Part shown: piece after piece, positions 7,361-11,398 of the stretch
Position numbering within the stretch: position 1 is the first letter of the stretch
Layout: each line of letters opens with the position of its first letter
NCBI GenBank assembly: GCA_945485605.1
Contig: CALYSG010000052.1
Coordinates: forward strand, 1 to 11,398
Length of the DNA stretch: 11,398 bases
Direction of reading: 5' to 3'
Origin: an uncultured Clostridia bacterium
GTDB lineage: Bacteria; Bacillota; Clostridia; Oscillospirales; CAG-272
Made by a program: the position numbers and the translations under genes
The notes under the pieces: model-generated
Database searches by the model: none
The model's input: the letters and a program-made list of their open reading frames with translations, nothing else
What the model was told of the DNA's origin: nothing

Positions 7361-7440
7361 AGCTTAAAGACGGTGTTTTTATTACAAAAAACGGCGATGA
7401 ACATATTATTGTTTCCTCCGGAGAAGCCGCCAATATAAAT
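7357..7440 (+). pseudogene. PqqD-like protein, N-terminal fragment with lost start codon
   Basis: Reading from an ATA at 7357 gives IKLKDGVFITKNGDEHIIVS then SGEAA, very like the N-terminal beta region of PqqD-family proteins of Clostridia that are encoded beside HprK-like kinases. PqqD proteins usually have about 80-95 residues and bind the leaders of peptide substrates. Here the match stops after 25 codons, three codons before a palindromic element. The expected start would be an ATGA overlap with the kinase stop; the sequence has ATAA, consistent with a G-to-A change at 7359. No alternative ATG, GTG or TTG precedes the conserved part. I infer a dead remnant; the helical C-terminal half is missing. 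Confidence 0.65.
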
Positions 7441-7501
7441 CAGGGTGAGTATCAGAATAAGACAGAGCTTTGCTCTGTAATAAAATCTGATACTCACCCT
7501 G
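7441..7501. repeat. 61-bp palindromic element with nested hairpin
   Basis: CAGGGTGAGTATCAGA at 7441-7456 and its exact reverse complement at 7486-7501 enclose a second stem (ACAGAGC, loop TTT, GCTCTGT, 7462-7478). The element sits where the PqqD similarity ends and between converging genes. GTTTTCC follows on the + strand and ATTTATATT on the - strand, so it may serve as a bidirectional terminator. It may also be a small mobile palindrome (REP- or MITE-like) that truncated the PqqD gene. Confidence 0.75.
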
Positions 7502-7514
7502 TTTTCCGTGCCCC

Positions 7515-7688
7515 TCAGCCGGGAGGATGGCTCACCTTCGATTGCCGATATATTTTACTGCGATATTTCTGTTTCGGCTTTCTCTCGGGCAGTTCATCGT
7601 ACATAGCGAGGAACGACCATAAAGTTTCAATAATCACTACTTGATACCACGGTTCACTCGCTTTCGGATGATACCACTCGCTGATAAT
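7515..7688 (-). CDS. Hypothetical 57-aa protein without a standard start codon
   Basis: Below the DUF5131 gene, and overlapping its last codons in another frame, is an open frame with protein-like composition: SEWYHPKASEPWYQVVIIET, then LWSFLAMYDELPERKPKQKY, and a basic tail ending HPPG. An AAAGGAGG lies 9 nt before an ATT at 7688, but no ATG, GTG or TTG is found at a useful distance. A stop bounds the frame 14 codons farther upstream. It may be a real gene with a rare start, one whose ATG was mutated, or chance. The opposite strand is also open here as the continuation of the PqqD frame, which lowers confidence. Function unknown. Confidence 0.35.
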   Translation of the reverse strand: MISEWYHPKASEPWYQVVIIETLWSFLAMYDELPERKPKQKYRSKIYRQSKVSHPPG

Positions 7689-8388
7689 TGATTCCCGCCT
7701 CCTTTGCCTGCTTGCAAAGATTGAACGGATTTATCGTATACATTTTACCATCTTTGAGAAAGTGAGTGCCGAGTTGACGGAACTCAAACGATACGTTCTT
7801 TCGAACACACTGTTCTCGGATATTGAGCACCCAAGCGTAGTCAAGCACTCTTGCGTCCCGATCGGATTCGCCACCGACCACGACAAGCTCAATTCCGTCA
7901 AGATACGCTTCTATCTGCAGATCCGTGATAAGCGGTTGAGCCGTAATGCACCTATGCTTGATAGGCATTTGGCAGAACAGTGGCAGACGGAAATCGGCTC
8001 TGTCTTGGTTCTCCACGGTGCAACACACCGTTACGTTGTCATATCCGTTGCCCCAATCCTCGGGCACGACCGACATAAAACGTTCGATGCGTTTGGTAAG
8101 AAACAGAAAATGAATATCCTGCCGTTCTCTGATCATCTGCCAGCATTCCGCACGCCAAGGGTCGGCTTCTTCCAGCAGAAAGTCGGAAGAGAAGCACAGA
8201 TAGCAAGTCTGCCCGCCCTTCATTTTGTATTCGCCCTTTTTAGTTTTTTCAACAGGGGCATGGAAATTGTCGGTTTTCACGATCTCTTCTGTATTGATGC
8301 CGCGCTTTGCGTCGCCCTTATGTATATAGCAAAATTTACAGCCTTCGCTGTACCTATGGCATCCATGCCACGGATTCCACATTGACAT
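7654..8388 (-). CDS. DUF5131 (phage Gp37/Gp68-like) family protein
   Basis: The 244-aa protein matches the DUF5131 family throughout: WNPWHGCHRYSEGCKFCYIH at the N-terminus, a TKRIERF region near residue 100, TVENQ, RCITAQPLI, VVVGGES near 175, and a C-terminus with NPFNLCKQAKEAGI. Cys10, Cys17 and Cys20 (CX6CX2C) suggest an iron-sulfur cluster in a radical-SAM-like TIM barrel. The biochemical role is unknown, and members occur in phages and bacteria. ATG at 8388 is chosen because the conserved MWNPW starts two codons later; a GAGAGG motif lies upstream on the minus strand. The ATG at 8382 is a possible alternative. The last eight residues (RVVSSESE) extend beyond the usual family end. It is third in a row with the SPL-family and YdeI-family genes. 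Confidence 0.88.
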   Translation of the reverse strand: MSMWNPWHGCHRYSEGCKFCYIHKGDAKRGINTEEIVKTDNFHAPVEKTKKGEYKMKGGQTCYLCFSSDFLLEEADPWRAECWQMIRERQDIHFLFLTKRIERFMSVVPEDWGNGYDNVTVCCTVENQDRADFRLPLFCQMPIKHRCITAQPLITDLQIEAYLDGIELVVVGGESDRDARVLDYAWVLNIREQCVRKNVSFEFRQLGTHFLKDGKMYTINPFNLCKQAKEAGINYQRVVSSESE

Positions 8389-8514
8389 ATTTCACTTGTC
8401 CCTCTCAATCCTTGTATTTGCGGGTTCGCGGGCAGTCTTTTAAGTTTGCGCGATTTTCCGTTTTCGTGTCTCTCTTGCTGTTTTTTTAAGGCTCTGTGTA
8501 AAAGCTCCATATTT

Positions 8515-9090
8515 TCATTTGCTTCCGTAATATTTATCGATTCCGCCAAAGCCCGTTATCATTTTGCCCGCCCGCGTCTTGGAAAGGAAGCTGCCGAGGC
8601 GTTTTTCAAATTCGGCGGGGCGTTTCCGCGCCGCATCGATATAGGCAACGCGGATGCGTTTATATCCCTCCGGTAACGCTTTGTAGTTCTCCCGAGCGAG
8701 GGGATCCGCCTCGATTCTTTCAATAATATCTATGGGAAAGACATACGGTGCGCTGATAATTTCCGCAACAGTCTCAAGAACCTTCGGGTGAATGAGCCCC
8801 TGACCGTCCAGCCAAATCAGCCGCTCGATATTCGGGCGCGAATAGGTGCTGCCGGGTTTTCTCGGCGTGAAACGCTGTGCGCGGTGCAGAGGGTCGATGT
8901 GTTTGATCGTGCTGTCGATCCAGCCGAAGCAGAGTGCTTCCTCCACTGCATCGTTATAAGAAAGGCAGGCCTCCCACGACTCCTTCATCGGAAAGACAAA
9001 CCATATTTCTTTTTCGGTTTCAAAATGCTCCGAAAGCCACGCACGCCATTCGGCACGGTCGGAGGTGCAGAGGGTGTTTCCTATCATCAT
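8515..9090 (-). CDS. YdeI/OmpD-associated (OmdA) family protein
   Basis: The 191-aa sequence has the features of the YdeI/OmdA family: WLSEHFETEKEIWFVF at the start, SYNDAVEEALCFGWIDSTIK near residues 44-63, RFTPRKPGSTYSRPNIERL, and a C-terminal region (YIDAARKRPAEFEKRLGSFL, then MITGFGGIDKYY) of the group linked in some bacteria to bacteriocin protection or envelope stress. Length is normal. Two adjacent ATGs (9090 and 9087) follow AAAGGACTA; the second has the better spacing. It lies 8 bp after the SPL-family gene and is probably co-transcribed with it. No signal peptide. The cellular role of clostridial members is not established. Confidence 0.87.
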   Translation of the reverse strand: MMIGNTLCTSDRAEWRAWLSEHFETEKEIWFVFPMKESWEACLSYNDAVEEALCFGWIDSTIKHIDPLHRAQRFTPRKPGSTYSRPNIERLIWLDGQGLIHPKVLETVAEIISAPYVFPIDIIERIEADPLARENYKALPEGYKRIRVAYIDAARKRPAEFEKRLGSFLSKTRAGKMITGFGGIDKYYGSK

Positions 9091-9098
9091 TAGTCCTT

Positions 9099-9965
9099 TC
9101 AGTCAAATAAACTGATTTGCTGATCTTGAATCGGATATTCGTTCAAATAGGCGAAGACTTCATTCGGATCAACCATCACACCGTGTGACCCACATTCCTT
9201 TTTGAATATGTTCCACAGCATTGCGGATCTGTCCGACGGACACTCATAGGAACCGCCGAAGCGTTTTTGGTATCGCTCCTTCATACCCGGGAAATACTCG
9301 TCGAGTTTTCGGTAGAAATATTCACGATTGCCGGCACGCAGAGTAACGCCAAAGCCGAAATTTATGATGCCGACAACCCCTGCGTCAAAGCAGTAATCAA
9401 GGATCCCACGCAGATTTTCTTCACTATCGTTGATATACGGCAGAATGGGGCAGAGCCACACGACGGTGGGGATCCCGCGCTTCTGACATTCTTTCAACAC
9501 CTCACAGCGGCGTTTGGTGGTACACACGTTCGGCTCTATGATGCGGCACAATTCTTCATCAAAGGTCGTCAGCGTCATCTGCACGACGGCTTTGGAGCGG
9601 CGGTTGATCTGCTCGAGCAGATCAATGTCCCGCAGGATGCGATCCGATTTCGTGAGGACCGTCACACCGCAATCGTACCTGTCGATGATCTCAAGGCATT
9701 TGCGTGTGTATCCGAGAGCTTCCTCACAATGCATATAAGGGTCGCACATAGCACCCGTGCCGATCATACACGGCTTGCGTTTTCTTTTCAGAGCGTCTTC
9801 AAGAAGCGCGGGGGCGTTTTGCTTTACCGCAATATCCTCAAAACGGTGATCAAATTTGTAGCAGTCAGACCGACTGTCGCAGTAGATGCACCCGTGAGTG
9901 CAACCTCTGTAAATGTTTATGCCGTTCCTTGCGGAGAGGATGGTTTTAACGTTTATATAATGCAT
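9099..9965 (-). CDS. SPL-family radical SAM protein (spore photoproduct lyase-related)
   Basis: The 288-aa protein has the radical SAM cluster motif CX3CX2C in GCTHGCIYCDSR (Cys22, Cys26, Cys29). SAM-barrel elements follow: KPCMIGTGAMCDPYMHCEEA, VTVLTKSDRILRDIDLLEQI, and VVQMTLTTFDEELCRIIEPN. This organisation matches the SPL family radical SAM proteins (SplB/Rv2578c-like), which are distinct from true spore photoproduct lyase and mostly uncharacterised. The start MHYINVKTIL is the usual one for these proteins, although no good ribosome binding site precedes it. An 11-bp palindrome, TTGATTATCAA (9969-9979), lies just upstream and might be regulatory or chance. It appears to be part of the minus-strand unit with the YdeI and DUF5131 genes. 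Confidence 0.88.
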   Translation of the reverse strand: MHYINVKTILSARNGINIYRGCTHGCIYCDSRSDCYKFDHRFEDIAVKQNAPALLEDALKRKRKPCMIGTGAMCDPYMHCEEALGYTRKCLEIIDRYDCGVTVLTKSDRILRDIDLLEQINRRSKAVVQMTLTTFDEELCRIIEPNVCTTKRRCEVLKECQKRGIPTVVWLCPILPYINDSEENLRGILDYCFDAGVVGIINFGFGVTLRAGNREYFYRKLDEYFPGMKERYQKRFGGSYECPSDRSAMLWNIFKKECGSHGVMVDPNEVFAYLNEYPIQDQQISLFD

Positions 9966-10000
9966 TTTTTGATTATCAATTATTCAGTTACGTTTGCTCC

Positions 10001-10084
10001 TCAAATCAGCTCTTCCTTTAACTCTTCAACAAATAGATCGTATTCAGGTTTGAAAACATCTTTAGAATTGTCGCTCAAACACAT
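10001..10084 (-). CDS. Possible 27-aa small protein
   Basis: Four bases after the stop of the thioredoxin-like gene, an ATG opens a 27-codon frame: MCLSDNSKDVFKPEYDLFVE, then ELKEELI. The composition is protein-like (acidic, amphipathic) and the position suggests coupling, but only a weak AAGG precedes it. It could be a remnant of a larger gene, since a permease often follows an ArsR/thioredoxin pair, or a chance ORF. Confidence 0.3.
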   Translation of the reverse strand: MCLSDNSKDVFKPEYDLFVEELKEELI

Positions 10085-10088
10085 AAAG

Positions 10089-10457
10089 TCACGCCTTCAT
10101 CAGAAGGATTTTCTCAATATCCGAAGGCTTCAGTACCTTACCCATAGCCACGACCTTTTCGTTTACAACAAGAGCGGGCATACTCATTACGCCGTATTCC
10201 ATAACTTTTGGAAGATCGGTTATGTACTCAACCTCAACCGAAATCCCCATATTCTTTACGGCTTCTTTGGCATACTCATACTGTTTATGGCAGGACGCAC
10301 AGCCTGCGCCCAACACCTTTACACAGAAAATGCCCTCTGCTGCTTTGGCAAAGCATTTATTTTTGCTTTCCGTTGCTTTTTCATCAGCGCAACCGCAACT
10401 GCAAGCACAGGAAGGTGCTTTGATTTCTTCCTTTTTCTTCTTTCCGAAGAGTCCCAT
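10089..10457 (-). CDS. Thioredoxin-family (redox-active disulfide) protein with Cys-rich N-terminus
   Basis: From MGLFGKKKKEE the protein has 122 residues. The C-terminal 75 residues match the small thioredoxin-like redox-active disulfide proteins: KVLGAGCASCHKQYEYAKEA with the active-site CASC (Cys53, Cys56), VEVEYITDLPKVMEYGVMSM and the cis-proline P94, followed by PALVVNEKVVAMGKVLK. The N-terminus is an added segment, very basic (KKKKEEIK) and then rich in cysteine (SCACSCGC, Cys17-23, plus Cys35 and Cys45), which could bind metal or metalloid. The start is chosen by similarity: no ribosome binding site precedes it, and a GGAGG about 17 nt before the in-frame ATG at 10487 leaves that upstream start possible. 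Lying downstream of an ArsR repressor, it probably serves in metal(loid) or thiol stress. Confidence 0.83.
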   Translation of the reverse strand: MGLFGKKKKEEIKAPSCACSCGCADEKATESKNKCFAKAAEGIFCVKVLGAGCASCHKQYEYAKEAVKNMGISVEVEYITDLPKVMEYGVMSMPALVVNEKVVAMGKVLKPSDIEKILLMKA

Positions 10458-10558
10458 AATAACATCTGATCTTGTATGAAATCCCATACTTGGTGCACGA
10501 TGCGCCTCCAAAATATTTATATATCTATATATGTAGATGCATTGCTTCGGTTTATAGG

Positions 10559-10583
10559 TCAGCACATGGAGCACTGACCTGCA
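10559..10583. repeat. Inverted repeat between ArsR and thioredoxin-like genes
   Basis: AGGTCAG and CTGACCT (7 bp) enclose an 11-nt loop. It lies 10 bp after the ArsR stop on the minus strand. No T run follows on either strand, so it is a weak terminator candidate at best. It might be a processing hairpin; the AT-rich stretch beyond it (ATATATAGATATATAAATATT on the minus strand, shortened here to its sense) could hold a second promoter. Confidence 0.4.
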
Positions 10584-10592
10584 AAATCGTCA

Positions 10593-10916
10593 TTATTTCT
10601 TGCAACTGTCGCATTTCTTATATCTACGAGCCTTGTCGGGTGACAGAGTGTATCTTTCTGTCAATGACCGGACCTGTGCCGAGCCTTCTGCGGAGAGCGA
10701 ATAGTGCATCCATTTGCCTTCCTTACAGGCATCAACAAGTCCCGCTTCGCACAGTATACGCATATGGTGCGAAAGAGTTGATTGCCCGATATTGAGTGCC
10801 TCAAGAAGTTCGCAACCGCATTTTTCACCGCTGATCAGAAGCTCAAGGATTTCAAGGCGGTTATCGTCTGCCAGAGCCTTGAATATTTTAATTCCTTCAT
10901 CGTGTTTGAATGCCAT
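10593..10916 (-). CDS. ArsR/SmtB-family metalloregulator
   Basis: A 107-aa winged-helix repressor. FKALADDNRLEILELLISGE opens the typical fold; GCELLEALNIGQSTLSHHMR contains the recognition helix, and the wing GKWMHYSL follows. Cys33 and Cys35 (EKCGCEL) occupy the alpha3 position where ArsR proteins bind As(III)/Sb(III) through ELCVCDL; further cysteines are at 56, 64, 102 and 105 (KCDSCKK tail). GAAGGAG lies 8 nt before the ATG. It is the first gene of the minus-strand unit, so it likely represses its own promoter and the thioredoxin-like gene. Arsenic is a guess; another thiophilic ligand or a redox signal is equally possible because no arsenic transporter or reductase is present in the window. 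Confidence 0.9.
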   Translation of the reverse strand: MAFKHDEGIKIFKALADDNRLEILELLISGEKCGCELLEALNIGQSTLSHHMRILCEAGLVDACKEGKWMHYSLSAEGSAQVRSLTERYTLSPDKARRYKKCDSCKK

Positions 10917-10931
10917 TTGCGTTTCTCCTTC

Positions 10932-10953
10932 TATACATCGATAAGCGTGAATA
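10932..10953. promoter_or_regulatory. Imperfect dyad, possible ArsR operator
   Basis: TATACA and TGAATA are separated by 10 bp, with one mismatch between the arms. The site lies just downstream of the -10 of the ArsR promoter, in the position where a repressor would block the start point. Prediction only. Confidence 0.3.
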
Positions 10954-10954
10954 T

Positions 10955-10983
10955 ATTATAGTACACACTTCGATACTTGTCAA
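10955..10983 (-). promoter_or_regulatory. Strong sigma-A-type promoter of the ArsR operon
   Basis: On the minus strand the -35 TTGACA (10983-10978) and the -10 TATAAT (10960-10955) are both perfect consensus matches with exactly 17 bp between them. The leader to the ArsR ATG is about 32 nt. A promoter this strong needs a repressor, which fits ArsR autoregulation. Confidence 0.9.
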
Positions 10984-11246
10984 TATGTTTTATAAAAGTT
11001 CCGAAAGATTTATCAAGGCTTCAAACCTTCCCGACGCAGTATTTCACATCATTTCTGAGCAATATTCAGAACACAGGGAGACTGTCACTGTGTTCTTTTA
11101 TCTGTCCGGCAGAGGAGCGCCTTATCCGCAGACAACATTCCCTTACATAGAACAAAGCGTATCTATATTGAATTTTGCCGCCTTTTAAATTGATCACTTA
11201 TAAGGCACACAAAAAATCACAAAATTTTTATAAGGAGAATTCGGAA
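10984..11246. other. Intergenic stretch without a convincing gene
   Basis: An open frame on the + strand begins with ATG at 10985 (MFYKSSERFIKASNLPDAVF, continuing to 11188), but it has no ribosome binding site, starts inside the ArsR promoter region, and runs through a terminator-like hairpin. I recognise no family. Apart from that hairpin (11069-11099) and the Shine-Dalgarno of the prepilin stub, I see nothing assignable. Confidence 0.5.
11069..11099 (+). terminator. Terminator-like hairpin with no clear upstream gene
   Basis: GAACACAG and CTGTGTTC (8 bp) with an 11-nt loop are followed by TTTTA on the + strand. No intact + strand gene ends here, so it may be left over from a lost gene or be chance. 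Confidence 0.4.
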
Positions 11247-11384
11247 ATGAAACTGAGAAATAATAAAGCTTTTACCGTTTTAGAATTGGTTATAGTTATT
11301 GCGATCCTCGCGGCGGCGTTATCTGAAAAAATACGGAGTAAGTATACAAAAAGAGCCTCATGCGAGGCTCTTTTTTATTCGTAG
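11247..11384 (+). pseudogene. Truncated type IV prepilin-like protein (45 aa)
   Basis: TAAGGAGAATTCGGAA precedes the ATG at 11247. The N-terminus MKLRNNKAFTVLELVIVIAI, then LAA, is a class III prepilin signal: a basic leader, a cleavage site K-A before Phe9 (alanine where glycine is most usual, common in clostridial prepilins), Glu at +5 of the mature protein, and the conserved hydrophobic helix. Normal pilins continue for 100 residues or more. Here the similarity stops after IAILAA, and 22 unrelated residues follow, the last ones read through a terminator before TAG. I infer a gene cut by deletion; a secreted short peptide made by prepilin peptidase is a less likely alternative. Confidence 0.7.
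11348..11376 (+). terminator. Strong rho-independent terminator
   Basis: AAAAAGAGCCTC and GAGGCTCTTTTT pair perfectly (12 bp) around ATGC, ending in a T run. It overlaps the 3' end of the prepilin stub's reading frame, which shows that the last codons there are not original pilin coding sequence. The A-rich left arm makes it usable on the - strand too. Confidence 0.9.
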
Positions 11385-11398
11385 AGTAGACGATTTGA

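Noticed and set aside
8277..8549. 90-aa minus-strand frame between the YdeI and DUF5131 genes, with an ATG at 8510 giving MELLHRALKKQQERHENGKS
   Set aside because: More than half of it overlaps the start of the well-supported DUF5131 gene in another frame. The part in the gap is basic and low complexity, and no family is recognised.
9969..9979. Palindrome TTGATTATCAA upstream of the SPL-family gene as an ArsR-type operator
   Set aside because: It is short, AT-rich and not associated with recognisable -35/-10 boxes; chance occurrence is likely.
9267..10469. 400-aa + strand open frame opposite the SPL-family and thioredoxin-like genes
   Set aside because: It lies antisense to two clear genes, has no ribosome binding site and shows no recognisable domain; its openness reflects codon bias of the true strand.
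10910..11188. 92-aa + strand frame diverging from ArsR
   Set aside because: Its start lies inside the ArsR coding/promoter region, there is no ribosome binding site, and a terminator-like hairpin lies within it.
1..11398. CRISPR array, tRNA or rRNA gene
   Set aside because: I saw no regularly spaced direct repeats, no cloverleaf with a TTCGA-type T loop, and no rRNA motifs on either strand.

Overview
The window looks like a low-to-mid GC Gram-positive chromosome, most likely a gut or rumen member of the Clostridia (Oscillospiraceae/Ruminococcus-like). The clues are AGGAGG-type ribosome binding sites, rho-independent terminators with long T runs, a 7TM-type clostridial sensor, a LuxR-type response regulator, and a secreted protein with cysteine modules and a C-terminal domain of the kind common in Ruminococcus surface proteins. 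The species assignment is inference; no marker gene is present.

Left part, + strand (1-3109): a three-gene signalling operon with ATGA overlaps. It holds a membrane sensor whose C-terminal kinase core looks degenerate (5' end outside the window), a soluble PAS-like histidine kinase that carries the catalytic motifs, and a LuxR-type response regulator. The regulator's reading frame is interrupted by an in-frame TAG at codon 20, so it is annotated as a pseudogene. A strong terminator ends the operon.

Centre, + strand (3110-7440): a perfect 14-bp palindrome sits about 42 bp upstream of the predicted start point of a promoter with a good -10 and a poor -35, the layout of an activator-dependent promoter. 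It drives a 947-aa secreted protein, then a 46-aa peptide that resembles a peptide precursor, a small lipoprotein with a repeated (E)LPKIPF motif, an HPr-kinase-like ATPase and the first 25 codons of a PqqD-like protein. PqqD proteins recognise peptide leaders and HprK-like kinases can phosphorylate peptides, so this is the best candidate in the window for an undescribed peptide-modification system. It appears partly decayed: the regulator has a stop, and the PqqD gene has lost its start codon and most of its length next to a 61-bp palindromic element.

Right part, - strand (7515-10916): a run of genes pointing left. An ArsR-family repressor with a near-ideal TTGACA-N17-TATAAT promoter is followed by a cysteine-rich thioredoxin-like protein, a 27-aa ORF, an SPL-family radical SAM protein, a YdeI/OmdA-family protein, a DUF5131 (phage Gp37/Gp68-like) protein and a 57-aa ORF without a standard start. 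The palindromic element at 7441-7501 lies between the two converging transcription units.

Far right (10985-11398): little coding content. There is a weak terminator-like hairpin and a 45-aa stub of a type IV prepilin that stops at a strong terminator after the conserved N-terminal helix.
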